A stretch of 64,000 nucleotides of DNA from Nocardiopsis ganjiahuensis DSM 45031. GTDB taxonomy: Bacteria > Actinomycetota > Actinomycetes > Streptosporangiales > Streptosporangiaceae. The notes beneath the pieces were generated by a model. That model searched no databases and was not told the origin of the DNA. It saw only the letters and a program-made list of their open reading frames with translations. A program made the translations under genes and the position numbers. The DNA is taken from NCBI RefSeq assembly GCF_000341085.1, contig NZ_ANBA01000017.1, positions 124,001-188,000 of the forward strand, in the 5' to 3' direction. Shown in pieces: positions 51,557-62,242 of this stretch. The stretch's first letter is position 1. Every line of letters starts with the position of its first letter.

Positions 51557-52458
51557 CCACCGTCACAGAGACGACCCAGGACGTCCCCGCCTCGCCTCCG
51601 GCACCCAACCGGATCAAGGACCTCGCCCGGCAGCTCATCGCCACCCGGCGCGTGATCGTCGGCATCGTGATCCTCGTGCTGCTGACCCTGTTCGCCCTCC
51701 TCGGCCCGGTGATCAGCCCCTGGAACGTCGGAGAGCGCGACTACACCGCACTCCTGCAGGGCATCTCGCCCGACCACTGGTTCGGTACGAACCGAACCGG
51801 GCTGGACATCTTCACCCAGACCACGGCGGGTCTGCAGAAGTCACTGCTCATCGGCCTCCTGGTCGCCCTGATCTCGACGGTGGTGGCGGCTCTCGTCGGT
51901 GCGTTCGCCGGCTACTTCGGCGGGTTCACCGACCGCGCCCTCACCTGGATCGCCGACCTGGCCCTGGTCCTGCCCAGCTTCGTCATCCTGGCCATCCTGT
52001 CCCGGCACTTCGTCGGCAACGGCGGCTGGCTCATCCTGGTCGTCCTGCTCGCCGCGTTCAGCTGGATGGTCACGTCCAAGATGGTCAGGGGCCTGACCAT
52101 CTCGCTCCGTGAACGCGAGTACATCCACGCCGCCCGCTTCATGGGCGTCCCCCCGTACAAGATCATCTTCCGGCACATCCTGCCGAACATGTCGTCGCTG
52201 CTCATCGCGGACGCGACCATCATGGTCAGCACCGCGATCATCGGCGAGACGGCGCTGAGCTACTTCGGGCTGGGTGTGCAGTCCCCCGACGTCAGCCTCG
52301 GCGTGGTCATCGCCGACGGCGCCTCGTTCGCCACCACCGCACCCTGGGTCTTCATCTTCCCCACGGCTCTGCTGGTGCTGCTGGTGCTGGGAGTGAACAT
52401 GATCGGGGACGGGCTGCGCGACGCCCTCGACCCCACCGCCAAGTCGCGTCGGTCCTAG
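51553..52458 (+). CDS. Peptide/nickel-type ABC importer permease (DppC-like)
   Basis: 301 residues. The N-terminal cytoplasmic part (1-35) is followed by a helix (VGIVILVLLTLFALLGPVIS) and HWFGTNRTGLDIFTQTTAG, a DppC signature. The EAA loop reads REYIHAARFMGVPPYKIIFRH. The end, LGVNMIGDGLRDALDP, is the family terminus. Second membrane subunit of the importer. Confidence 0.92.
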   Translation: MTTVTETTQDVPASPPAPNRIKDLARQLIATRRVIVGIVILVLLTLFALLGPVISPWNVGERDYTALLQGISPDHWFGTNRTGLDIFTQTTAGLQKSLLIGLLVALISTVVAALVGAFAGYFGGFTDRALTWIADLALVLPSFVILAILSRHFVGNGGWLILVVLLAAFSWMVTSKMVRGLTISLREREYIHAARFMGVPPYKIIFRHILPNMSSLLIADATIMVSTAIIGETALSYFGLGVQSPDVSLGVVIADGASFATTAPWVFIFPTALLVLLVLGVNMIGDGLRDALDPTAKSRRS

Positions 52459-52475
52459 TAGGGGGAGACACACCA

Positions 52476-54647
52476 ATGAGCACCGAGACCATCGTGGACT
52501 CCGCCGCCGCGGACTCCGAGCGCACCCGGCCGACCCCGGTCCTGGAGGTCACCGACCTCACCGTGACCTTCCGCGGGTTCAACAACAACCCCGACGTCAA
52601 GGCGGTACGGGGCGTCAGCTACGCCGTCCACCGCGGCGAGGTCCTGGGCATCGTCGGCGAGTCCGGCTCCGGCAAGTCGGTCTCCTCCATGGCCGCCATG
52701 GGCCTGCTCCCGGACCACGCCGAGATCACCGGCTCTGTGCGCCTGCACGGCGAGGAACTCCTCGGCAAGTCCGACCGGGAGATGGCCCGCAAACGCGGCA
52801 AGGTCATCTCGATGGTGTTCCAGGACCCGCTGTCCGGCCTCACCCCCGTCTACACCGTGGGCGACCAGCTGGCCGAGGCCGTCATGGTGCACAACCCCAA
52901 GGGCGGCAAGGCCAAGGCCCGCGCCCGCGCGGTCGAACTCCTCGAACTGGTCGGCATCCCCAACCCGGCGGAGCGGTACCGCTCGTTCCCGCACGAGTTC
53001 TCCGGCGGTATGCGCCAGCGGGTCATGATCGCCATGGCGATGGCCAACGACCCCGACGTCATCATCTGCGACGAGCCCACCACGGCGCTGGACGTCACCA
53101 TCCAGGCACAGATCCTCGACCTGCTCCGCACCGCCCAGCGCGAGACCGGCGCCGCGATCGTCATGATCACCCACGACCTCGGCGTCGTCGCCGGGTTCGT
53201 CGACCGGCTCCTGGTGATGTACGCGGGACGGCCCGTGGAGATCGGCTCCGTCGACGAGATCTACTACAGCAGCCGCATGCCCTACACCATGGGGCTGCTC
53301 GGCGCGGTGCCCCGGATGGACCTGGAGGACCAGGGCGCGCTGGTGCCGATCAAGGGCAACCCGCCCTCGCTGAGCGCCCTGCCCCCCGGCTGCCCCTTCG
53401 CTCCCCGCTGCCCCCTCGCGCAACCCGAGTGCGACGACTCCGAGCCGGACCTCCTCCCCGTCGGGTCCGCCGTCCGCACCGAGGACGGCCGCACCCGGGT
53501 CCGGGACGACGGCGAGCAGCGCGTGGCCTGCATCCGGTCCGGGGAGATCGACGCCAACCGGTGGACGGCCCAGGACATCTACCCGGTGCCGGAGATCCCC
53601 GAGGCCGAGGCGGCCTCGGCTCGACGGGAAGACCTCCCGGAGGTCCTGCGGGTCCGGGACCTGATCAAGCACCACCCCCTGATGAAGGGCTCGGTGTTCA
53701 AGCGCCGCGTGGGCACCGTCTACGCGGTGGACGGCATCGACTTCGACATCCGCGAGGGGGAGACCCTGGCCCTGGTCGGCGAGTCCGGCTGCGGGAAGTC
53801 CTCCACGCTCATGGAGGTCATGGGCCTGGAGAAGCCCGAGCGCGGCAGCATCGAGGTCATGGGCCGCGAGGTCGGGTCGCTCTCCCGGTCGGAACGCTTC
53901 TCGCTCCGCCGTGACATGCAGATCGTCTTCCAGGACCCGATGAGCTCCCTGGACCCGCGCATGACGGTCTTCGACATCATCGCCGAACCGCTGCGCACCC
54001 ACAGGGTCGGCGCCCAGGCGGTGACCGAGCGCGTCTACGAGCTCCTCCGGCTCGTCGGACTGAACACCGAGCACGCCACCCGGTTCCCCGCCGAGTTCTC
54101 CGGAGGGCAGCGCCAGCGCATCGGTATCGCGCGGGCCCTGGCCCTGGAGCCCAAACTCCTGGTCCTGGACGAGCCGGTCTCGGCCCTGGACGTGTCCATC
54201 CAGGCGGGTGTGGTCAACCTGCTGGAGGAGCTCCAGGCCAAGCTCGGGCTCGCCTACCTGTTCGTGGCGCACGACCTGTCCGTGGTCCGGCACATCGCCG
54301 ACCGGGTGGCCGTCATGTACCTGGGCAAGGTCGTCGAGATCGGTGCCACCAAGGCGATCTACGAACACCCGAGCCACCCCTACACCCAGGCCCTGCTGTC
54401 CGCCATCCCCGTTCCGGACCCCGAGCGGGAGCGGTCACGCACCCACATCGTCCTGGAAGGCGATCTGCCCAGCCCCGCGAACCCGCCCTCGGGTTGCAGC
54501 TTCCGGACGAGGTGCCAGAAGTTCATCACTCTCCAGGAGTCCGACCAGGAGCAGTGCATGAGCGCCGAACCGAGGATTCTCCCCACCAACGGAGACGACC
54601 AGGCCTCCGCCTGCCACTTCGCCGAACGGCAGGCCGGCCTTGTCTGA
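52476..54647 (+). CDS. Fused double ATPase of a peptide-type ABC importer (DppD-DppF)
   Basis: 723 residues with two complete ABC domains. The first has Walker A GESGSGKS (about 63-70), signature FSGGMRQR and Walker B VIICDEPTT; the second has GESGCGKS (about 435-442), FSGGQRQR and LLVLDEPVS. Each half ends with the oligopeptide-transporter C-terminal Cys motif (CPFAPRCPLAQPEC; CSFRTRCQKF), which in relatives binds an iron-sulfur cluster or is structural. Fusion of the two ATPases, usually separate dppD and dppF, is common in actinobacteria. GGGGAG precedes the ATG. Confidence 0.93.
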   Translation: MSTETIVDSAAADSERTRPTPVLEVTDLTVTFRGFNNNPDVKAVRGVSYAVHRGEVLGIVGESGSGKSVSSMAAMGLLPDHAEITGSVRLHGEELLGKSDREMARKRGKVISMVFQDPLSGLTPVYTVGDQLAEAVMVHNPKGGKAKARARAVELLELVGIPNPAERYRSFPHEFSGGMRQRVMIAMAMANDPDVIICDEPTTALDVTIQAQILDLLRTAQRETGAAIVMITHDLGVVAGFVDRLLVMYAGRPVEIGSVDEIYYSSRMPYTMGLLGAVPRMDLEDQGALVPIKGNPPSLSALPPGCPFAPRCPLAQPECDDSEPDLLPVGSAVRTEDGRTRVRDDGEQRVACIRSGEIDANRWTAQDIYPVPEIPEAEAASARREDLPEVLRVRDLIKHHPLMKGSVFKRRVGTVYAVDGIDFDIREGETLALVGESGCGKSSTLMEVMGLEKPERGSIEVMGREVGSLSRSERFSLRRDMQIVFQDPMSSLDPRMTVFDIIAEPLRTHRVGAQAVTERVYELLRLVGLNTEHATRFPAEFSGGQRQRIGIARALALEPKLLVLDEPVSALDVSIQAGVVNLLEELQAKLGLAYLFVAHDLSVVRHIADRVAVMYLGKVVEIGATKAIYEHPSHPYTQALLSAIPVPDPERERSRTHIVLEGDLPSPANPPSGCSFRTRCQKFITLQESDQEQCMSAEPRILPTNGDDQASACHFAERQAGLV

Positions 54648-54720
54648 TCCGCGGTTCACCGAAGGCACGACCGGCGCCGCCCCGCGCTCCGGTCACACCA
54701 CCCCTAGAAGGAGTATCCCC

Positions 54721-56430
<1,710 letters not shown>

Positions 56431-56742
56431 TCACCCCCGGGTGGCCCCTCCGCACCGGGCACCCCGGCGTCCGCACCGGAGGCTCGGGGACCCGCGTGGA
56501 CGCGGTGAGCGTTCGCGCGGTGTGACACCGCACGGCAGTGAGAACGCGCGGCAGTGAACGCGCGCGTGACAGCGAGGGCGTCGGCCCCCTTCCGAGGGGG
56601 CGGCGCCCTCCGTCGTCTCCGGGGCCGCCACGGGAACGTTCGGCCGGTGTGTCAGCGGTCTCCGCTCTCCTGAGAGAATCGACGGAGTCCGACACCTGAC
56701 CCCCCTCCCGCGTTCCCCTCCCCGCTCGTTGGAAAGTTCCAG
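56431..56742. other. Gap between importer operon and lyase-like gene
   Basis: 312 bp. It holds repeated GAACGCGCG segments (about 56551-56565), the terminator at 56574-56610, and about 100 bp of leader for the next gene with TTGGAAAG before its ATG. Confidence 0.45.
56574..56610 (+). terminator. Terminator of the importer operon
   Basis: GAGGGCG...GGCCCCCT pairs with AGGGGGC...GCGCCCTC, with one unpaired base, at the 3' side of the operon. Confidence 0.7.
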
Positions 56743-57936
56743 ATGCGACTCCACCCTCTTGCCGCCGCGTGCCTGGCGGTCCTGTTGTGTGCGGCCCTCA
56801 CCTCCTGCTCCGGCCCGGAGGAGGACGCGGACGACGCCGTCGAAACCCCCGTCGGCGCCGCCGTGGACCCGGACCAGGAGGAGGCGGACGAGTCCGGTCC
56901 GCCCTCGGAGCCGCCGGAGGAGGAGTGGCCCTTCGGCGCCCCCGTCGGCTGGGCCGACCAGCCCATGGCCGTGGCCGACCCGAGCGCGTCCCCTGACTCC
57001 GAGGACGGCGAGGAAGGCGAGGAGGGAGAGGAAGGCGAGGTCGACCCGGGCCAGGAGGAGGCGGACGCCGACGGCGGCACCGGAGCAGAGGCCGGGGACG
57101 GCTCGGAGGAGGACGCCCCCAAGAAACGGAACGAACACCCCGGGGTGACCGGAGGGGGCGAGGGCGAGACGGTGACCGCCACCGACGCCGACGAACTCGC
57201 CGAACACCTGGCCGCCGAAGAGCCCCTGGTGGTGGAGGTCGAGGGCGCGATCGACCTCGACGGCACCGTCCGGGTGGCCTCGGACAAGACCCTCCACGGC
57301 GTGGGGGAGGGGGCCGAGCTCACCGGCGGCGACCTGGTCGTGGACGGCTCCGACAACGTCATCCTCGCCAACCTCGACATGGTCTCGGACGGCCCCGCGA
57401 TCGCGGTCCGGGGCGGTGCGCACCACGTGTGGGTGGACGGCTCCACCTTCTCCGGCGGAAAGGACGGCGCGCTGGTCTCCGTGACCGACGGCGCCGACCA
57501 CGTCACCCTCTCCTGGAACCACTTCACCGACGCCGAGTCCGCGGTCGGCATCGGCGGCCGCGAGGACGAGTCCGGCGCGCTGCGGGTGACCGTGCACCAC
57601 AACTTCTTCGACGGCACCTCCGGTCAGCATCCGCTCGCCCGCAACGCCGAGCACGTCCACGTGTTCAACAACTACTTCCGGGCCAACCCCGAGTACGGGA
57701 TCCAGTCCGCCCACGACTCCAACGTCCTGGTCGAGGGCAACTACTTCGAGAGCACCCCGGTGTCGGTGTCCACCGAGGACGGCGAACCGGGCAACGTGGT
57801 CACCCGCGACAACCTGCTGGTCGACTCCGATCAGCCCGAGCTGCGCGGCAGCGTGCCCGACCCGCCCTACGCCTACGAGCTCGACGACACCGTCAGCGTC
57901 CCCGACGTCGTGATGAACGGGGCCGGCGCGAACTGA
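56743..57936 (+). CDS. Pectate lyase-like (PL1 fold) lipoprotein with acidic linker
   Basis: 397 residues. A lipoprotein signal ends at ALTSC. Residues about 25-130 are a Glu/Asp/Gly/Pro-rich linker. From about 140 the right-handed beta-helix of polysaccharide lyase family 1 begins, with VTLSWNHF, VTVHHNFF and HVHVFNNYF. The catalytic loop, usually RxPRxR, reads QHPLAR, so the first Arg is missing. Calcium-site Asp residues are not all evident. It may bind or cleave a polysaccharide at the cell surface; pectate activity is uncertain. Confidence 0.8.
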   Translation: MRLHPLAAACLAVLLCAALTSCSGPEEDADDAVETPVGAAVDPDQEEADESGPPSEPPEEEWPFGAPVGWADQPMAVADPSASPDSEDGEEGEEGEEGEVDPGQEEADADGGTGAEAGDGSEEDAPKKRNEHPGVTGGGEGETVTATDADELAEHLAAEEPLVVEVEGAIDLDGTVRVASDKTLHGVGEGAELTGGDLVVDGSDNVILANLDMVSDGPAIAVRGGAHHVWVDGSTFSGGKDGALVSVTDGADHVTLSWNHFTDAESAVGIGGREDESGALRVTVHHNFFDGTSGQHPLARNAEHVHVFNNYFRANPEYGIQSAHDSNVLVEGNYFESTPVSVSTEDGEPGNVVTRDNLLVDSDQPELRGSVPDPPYAYELDDTVSVPDVVMNGAGAN

Positions 57937-57993
57937 CCCGCGCGGGCCCCGGCCCGGTCTCCCGGCCTCGCCCCGGGGCCCGGGGGCCTCGGC

Positions 57994-58011
57994 GTGCCCG
58001 GATCCGGGCAC
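57994..58011. terminator. Bidirectional terminator
   Basis: GTGCCCGGATCCGGGCAC is a perfect 18-bp palindrome between two convergent genes. Confidence 0.65.
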
Positions 58012-58034
58012 ACGGGCTCCCGGGCCCGGTGCCC

Positions 58035-58859
58035 TCAGCTCAGGGCGTGGTAGTCGTAGGTCTCGCCGAACCCGTCCGGTGAGGTGTAGCTGAGTCTTCG
58101 CGGATGGCCCTGCTCGTCCACCCACAGGTCGAAGTCGGCGTCGGTGATCCGCGTCAGGGTGTTGTGGCCGGTCTCCTGCTGGTAGCCGCCGGCCAGCGAC
58201 TCGAACGTTCCCGTGTACCGGTGGGTGGTGTGGGTGCTGGAGCGGCTGCCCCACACCCCCTCGGACAGGGTGATCTCCTCCGTGCCCACCAGCTCCACGC
58301 CGGTGGCCGAGTCCACCAGGTCGTCCAGGAAGCCCAGGACGAACTCCGCCGAGCACAGGCGGCGGTCGGCCTCCGACGGCGACTCCAGCACCGTCATCCC
58401 GGACATGCCCTTCTCCGCGGTCATGGTGAACCCGGCCCCGGGCAGGTCGTACCGGTAGACCTGCACCCCGGAGGCGGTCCTGAAGTAGTGCTCGAAGGCG
58501 GTGTCGGAGCCGGGCCGGTGCCGGGCCCAACCGTGGCCGGCCTCGTCGCCGTCGACACTCTGCGTGTAACTCATGTGGAAGGCGGGGGCGGTGCGCAGCT
58601 CCTGTGCGGCCAGCTCCAGGAACAGCTCCGCGTCCGCGGGGTCGAGGTCCACGGCTCGCACGCTCGGCGGCCGTACCTCGGGCCGGTCCTCGGCCGGCGG
58701 TGGCGGGGTGCCCTCGCCCAGGGTCAGTCGGGCCACGCTCCAGCCGCTGGCGACCACCGCCAGACAGGCCAGGGCCATGATCAGGCTCAGCAGCCAGTGG
58801 GGCCGTACGGGCCCCTGGTCCTCTGACTCCTGTCGGGTGGGCGGCATCGACGTCGACAC
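58035..58859 (-). CDS. Membrane-anchored LppX/LprG-like protein
   Basis: 274 residues. A GTG at 58859 with GAGG upstream was preferred over an ATG four codons later. One membrane helix (about 22-45, LLSLIMALACLAVVASGW) anchors an extracellular domain. LELAAQELRTAPAFHMSYTQ at its start and YTGTFES, TDADFDLWVDEQGHPRRLSY at its end follow the LppX/LprAFG half-barrel fold, which carries lipids in mycobacteria. The usual lipobox is replaced by the helix. Confidence 0.65.
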   Translation of the reverse strand: MSTSMPPTRQESEDQGPVRPHWLLSLIMALACLAVVASGWSVARLTLGEGTPPPPAEDRPEVRPPSVRAVDLDPADAELFLELAAQELRTAPAFHMSYTQSVDGDEAGHGWARHRPGSDTAFEHYFRTASGVQVYRYDLPGAGFTMTAEKGMSGMTVLESPSEADRRLCSAEFVLGFLDDLVDSATGVELVGTEEITLSEGVWGSRSSTHTTHRYTGTFESLAGGYQQETGHNTLTRITDADFDLWVDEQGHPRRLSYTSPDGFGETYDYHALS

Positions 58860-59208
58860 TGACAGCGCCTCGATTCTGCGGTTCGGAGTCGGGGGGTACC
58901 GCTTACGCGGAGTACGACGCTGTAACTCACCGCTCCGTTCGTGTGTCGGGTGAACATCATCCCCGCGGACACCGACGATCCGGGACGTGGGCTCGGGGCA
59001 CGCGGAACCGGCGTCGGCGGGTGGGGACGAAGGCCTTCGCCCGGACCGGCCGGTTCCCCGCCGGTCCGTCGGCGTCGTCCCAGCGTGGGCGTATGTCGGG
59101 GGACCGCCGCGGTCTCCTCTTCCGGCCAGGCGGCCCTTCTGCCCCGAGGGGAGGGAGCCCCGAAGGGGTGTTCGGGGCTCCACCGTCCGGTCACCGTTCG
59201 AACCCGGT
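58860..59208. other. Gap with DUF559 terminator and LppX-like promoter
   Basis: 349 bp without a gene. It holds the hairpin at 59155-59180 and, on the other side, the promoter of the LppX-like gene. No repeat of note besides. Confidence 0.45.
59155..59180 (-). terminator. Terminator after the DUF559 gene
   Basis: GAGCCCCGAA pairs perfectly with TTCGGGGCTC around GGGGTG, 29 bp downstream of the stop on the minus strand. Confidence 0.75.
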
Positions 59209-60249
59209 TCATGGCCGGTTGTGGCCGACCCACGGTTCCTCTCCCAGCCTTGGCGGCTGCCGCTCGAAGCGGCGGACGGCCCGCCGGATCCTCTCCAGCC
59301 GCTCCGGCGGAGCCGACCAGCCGCGTTCCGTCAGAGCGGCCAGCACCCGGCGCAGGAACTCACCCGGGTGCGCGCACAGGTCGTACACCCCGACGGAGAC
59401 CACCAGCCACCCCGCCTCCTCCATGGCGGCGTACCGCAGTTCGTCGCGGGCGCGCTCGTGGCGGGAGGAGTGGTGCTCGGCGCTGTCGTACTCCACCACC
59501 ACCCGGTACAGGGGCCAGCCCAGGTCCGCGTGGAAGAGCCCCTGTCCGCTGGGAACCGGGCACTGCGGACGGGCCTTGGGCAGGTTCGCCTCGTGCAGCA
59601 GGACCCGGGTCCAGCTCTCGGCGGGGGACTGGCTGCGCGGATCGGCCAGCCGCAGCGCCCGTTTCAACCGGCTCTGTGCGCGCCGGGGGTGGGTCAGCGC
59701 GGCGGTGCCCAGCCGCTCCCCGGTGGTCAGGCGCAGCGTGAGGAACCGGTCCAGGGCGGCGGTGGCGGAGTACAGGGAGGGCGAGCTCGCCGCCACGTCC
59801 AGTGCGGTCCGCGCCGCGGTCGTCACCCGCACCCCCAGGACCCGGGTGCGCGCGGACTCGGGTATCCGCTCACGGTGCGGGAGGACCCCGGCCCGGGCAG
59901 CGCCCTCGACCCCCGGCGGCACGGCCACGTGCAGCCGGTTGCGGGTGACGGCGGTGCCCCGGGGGTACAGGTCCACGCCCCACACGTAGGCGGCGGTCCG
60001 GCCGAAGGCCACGGCGTCCGCGGACAGGTGGGCGAGGACGGGGCGCAGTGTGCGGAGCAGGAGGTCGTGCTCGGGCGGCAGGCCGGTGAGCGGTGAGGCC
60101 GGACCGGCCGGGGGACCGGGCAGCCGGGACCCGTGCGGTCGGGGATCGCGCTGACGGGTCCGGGAGCGGTGGGGCCGGGGGAGAGGGGCGGAGCGGGGGA
60201 CGGGGAAGAGCGGTGGGCAACCGGTGGGAACGACGTGGTCTCGCGTCAT
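59209..60249 (-). CDS. DUF559-type endonuclease-fold protein
   Basis: 346 residues if started at 60249; the first 40-50 residues are low-complexity and a later start is possible. The C-terminal domain has the Vsr/DUF559 PD-(D/E)XK pattern: SPAESWTRVLLHEANLP, FHADLGWPLYRVVVEYDSAEHH and RARDELRYAAMEEAGWLVV. The N-terminal part (VLAHLSADAVAFGRTAAYVWG, then TTAARTALDVA) matches the AbiEi-like helical region that precedes this domain in actinobacteria. The role is unknown; some relatives are suspected DNA-defence proteins. Confidence 0.8.
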   Translation of the reverse strand: MTRDHVVPTGCPPLFPVPRSAPLPRPHRSRTRQRDPRPHGSRLPGPPAGPASPLTGLPPEHDLLLRTLRPVLAHLSADAVAFGRTAAYVWGVDLYPRGTAVTRNRLHVAVPPGVEGAARAGVLPHRERIPESARTRVLGVRVTTAARTALDVAASSPSLYSATAALDRFLTLRLTTGERLGTAALTHPRRAQSRLKRALRLADPRSQSPAESWTRVLLHEANLPKARPQCPVPSGQGLFHADLGWPLYRVVVEYDSAEHHSSRHERARDELRYAAMEEAGWLVVSVGVYDLCAHPGEFLRRVLAALTERGWSAPPERLERIRRAVRRFERQPPRLGEEPWVGHNRP

Positions 60250-60299
60250 ACTTCCAGGTTCGGTCGCCGGGCCGCCCCGGACAAGCCCCGGTCCGTTCC

Positions 60300-60308
60300 T
60301 GTGGACAA
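60300..60308. promoter_or_regulatory. DnaA-box-like TGTGGACAA
   Basis: The reverse complement of TTGTCCACA, the actinomycete DnaA box. It lies between the DUF559 and TadG-like genes. Exact second copy at 62148, near-matches at 61586 and 61640. Confidence 0.4.
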
Positions 60309-60354
60309 CCCGCTGAATCCCCGGCCAGAAGGGGATCAGCGGGACCGGACAGGA

Positions 60355-61434
60355 CTACCGGAAGGGCGGCGGGCCGACCGACAGGTGGATGTGGTCCACG
60401 TGGTCCAGGGTCAGGTTGCCCGAGACCTTGGCCTTCCGGCTGACCTGCTCCCACGACCCCACCGAGTCCCGGAGCGGGTTCCAGATCCGGTAGTTGTAGA
60501 TGATCCCCTTGACGTTGAGCTCCTGGTGGTTCTCCATGAGGTAGTCGACCACTTTGAGGGCGGTCGCGTGCATTTCCGGGGTCGGTTTTTGGCCCGCATC
60601 GGCCATCATGTAGTCCACCGCCTGGTTCCAGCCGTGGTCGCTCTCGAGGCCGGGACGGTAGCCGCCCGCGCTGAGGTAGAAGCCCGGGAACTCATGGTTG
60701 AGCACTTTGTGTGTTTCGCACATCTGCGGGTGCAGGGCACCGAGCGAGCTGCAGTCCACGACCGCCCCGCCGCCGAACACGACGTCCGGGTCGAACTTGT
60801 ACTGCCCCTCCTGGTCGATGAGGTGCACGTCGAAGAGGTCCGCCGCCTCTTCCGCGTCGGTCACGGCCCGGCCGTCGCACGTGATCCCGTCGTCGTTGCG
60901 CCCGCAGCCCGCCGTGAGCTCGATGATCGCGATCGCGGCGGCGGTCCCCTCGAAGGACGAGGAGTCGTCCTCCTCCCCGTCGCACACCACGTCGTTCCAG
61001 TCCCGCGAGCCGTCCTCCGCCAACTCCTTCTGGCAGACCGCGCCGCGGATCTCGACCCGCACGATGTTGCCGAAGCGGCCCATGCTGTTGTCACTGGCCC
61101 GGATGTCCGTGAGCACGGCGCCGTTGTTCTTCGCGTAGGTCTCGGCGCGGCTCTCGGCGACCTCCTCGTCGTACCGGGGCAGGGGGTAGAGGCCGTCGGC
61201 GAGCTGCTCGGCGGCGTGGTCGCGCAGCGCCGACACCGCGGCCAGCACGGCGGCGTCCGCGGCCGTCTGGGCCTGCGAACGCATGTCGTTGGCGGCACCC
61301 ACGCGTACGAACAGCAGGGTGAGCGAGAGCAGGCTCAGGGTCAACCCGAACAGGAGGAGGACGTTGGCCTGTCCGTCGTCGCGGCGTCCCTGGAGTTGGC
61401 GTCTGCGTACCGAAGGGGGAGAGGTCCGTCGCAT
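60355..61434 (-). CDS. TadG-type pilus-like N-terminus fused to an M15/VanY-like domain
   Basis: 359 residues from ATG at 61434; a GTG 13 codons upstream is possible. Residues about 20-70 (DDGQANVLLLFGLTLSLLSL, then AAADAAVLAA-like helix) are the Tad/TadG N-terminal membrane helix. The C-terminal half has ESDHGWNQAVDYMM, a version of the SxHxxGxAxD zinc motif with Asn for Gly, and HVDHIHLSV, which together resemble the ARB_07466-type M15-related domain. No other tad genes are nearby. It may be a cell-wall-active surface protein. Confidence 0.72.
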   Translation of the reverse strand: MRRTSPPSVRRRQLQGRRDDGQANVLLLFGLTLSLLSLTLLFVRVGAANDMRSQAQTAADAAVLAAVSALRDHAAEQLADGLYPLPRYDEEVAESRAETYAKNNGAVLTDIRASDNSMGRFGNIVRVEIRGAVCQKELAEDGSRDWNDVVCDGEEDDSSSFEGTAAAIAIIELTAGCGRNDDGITCDGRAVTDAEEAADLFDVHLIDQEGQYKFDPDVVFGGGAVVDCSSLGALHPQMCETHKVLNHEFPGFYLSAGGYRPGLESDHGWNQAVDYMMADAGQKPTPEMHATALKVVDYLMENHQELNVKGIIYNYRIWNPLRDSVGSWEQVSRKAKVSGNLTLDHVDHIHLSVGPPPFR

Positions 61435-61740
61435 GCTGGTCCGGAGGGTCGACCCCCGCGGGGGCAGGGGCACAGTCGGGTCGGGGAGGCAGCGGTCCGG
61501 GACGGACGGGCGTGCGTCGTACAGACCTCTGCTCGGCGCAGCTTAACCCGAGCCGGCAGTGCGAGGATAGGGAGGGTTGGCGCTCTGTGGACAGCCGGTC
61601 ACCGTTCCCCCAGGTGGCACCCGCGCCACCCCGCAAATTCTGTCCACAGCTGGCCAACCGGGGCCGGGCACCCCTCACGTCGCGCCCGGGCGCCACCGCG
61701 TCGGGAACGGCGGGGCACACCCGCTCCGGGAACGGTGGGA
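61435..61740. other. Gap with two DnaA-box-like sites
   Basis: 306 bp. TGTGGACAG (61586) and CTGTCCACA (61640) are in opposite orientation 54 bp apart. Otherwise no gene or hairpin is evident. Confidence 0.4.
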
Positions 61741-62106
61741 TCAGGGTACGGAGAGGTGACGGGTGACCCCGTCCAGGATGTGCGCGATCTCCTGGGCCGC
61801 GGCACGGGCGGCCGGACCGTCGGCGGCCTCGGCTGCGGTGAGTTCGAGCTCGGCCAACCGCGCGGCCCGGCGCGGGCAGCGGCGCAGTTCGACGAACACC
61901 CCCCAGCGGTGCAGGAACATCCGCACCGGGGCCGGGTCCCGGCTGCGGCCGGAGAGGTCCCGGACGTGCCGGTGCTGGGAATCGAAGGTCGCCAGGGCGT
62001 CGGGGGCGAGACCGTGCACGGCGGCGCGCAGGGCCGCAAGGTCCGCGGAAAGGTCGGCGGCGGGTTCGGGGCTCAGCTGACTCACCTCTTCTGGTGGATC
62101 GAGCAT
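61741..62106 (-). CDS. Hypothetical protein, DUF6247-like
   Basis: 121 residues from ATG at 62106. ADLAALRAAVHGLAPDALAT and RMFLHRWGVFVELRRCP resemble the small DUF6247 family of actinomycetes, which is helical and often beside toxin-like genes. The match is from memory and is weak. There is no clear partner gene. The ribosome site is poor. Confidence 0.5.
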   Translation of the reverse strand: MLDPPEEVSQLSPEPAADLSADLAALRAAVHGLAPDALATFDSQHRHVRDLSGRSRDPAPVRMFLHRWGVFVELRRCPRRAARLAELELTAAEAADGPAARAAAQEIAHILDGVTRHLSVP

Positions 62107-62147
62107 GCGCCGTTGCCCGGGGTGTGACAAGCAGACGCACCGGCCCC

Positions 62148-62156
62148 TGTGGACAA
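62148..62156. promoter_or_regulatory. DnaA-box-like TGTGGACAA (copy 2)
   Basis: Exact repeat of the site at 60300, between the DUF6247-like gene and the ABC ATPase gene. Confidence 0.4.
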
Positions 62157-62242
62157 CCACCCCCGGGTCAGGGCCGCCCAGGGTCGGTGCGGTGGGCGCG
62201 GTCCGCTAACCTTCGGGCTCTGCGACGCGTGCGGTCGAGCGA

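Noticed and set aside
60300..62156. A chromosomal replication origin
   Set aside because: Only four boxes, widely spaced, and no dnaA, dnaN or AT-rich unwinding region.
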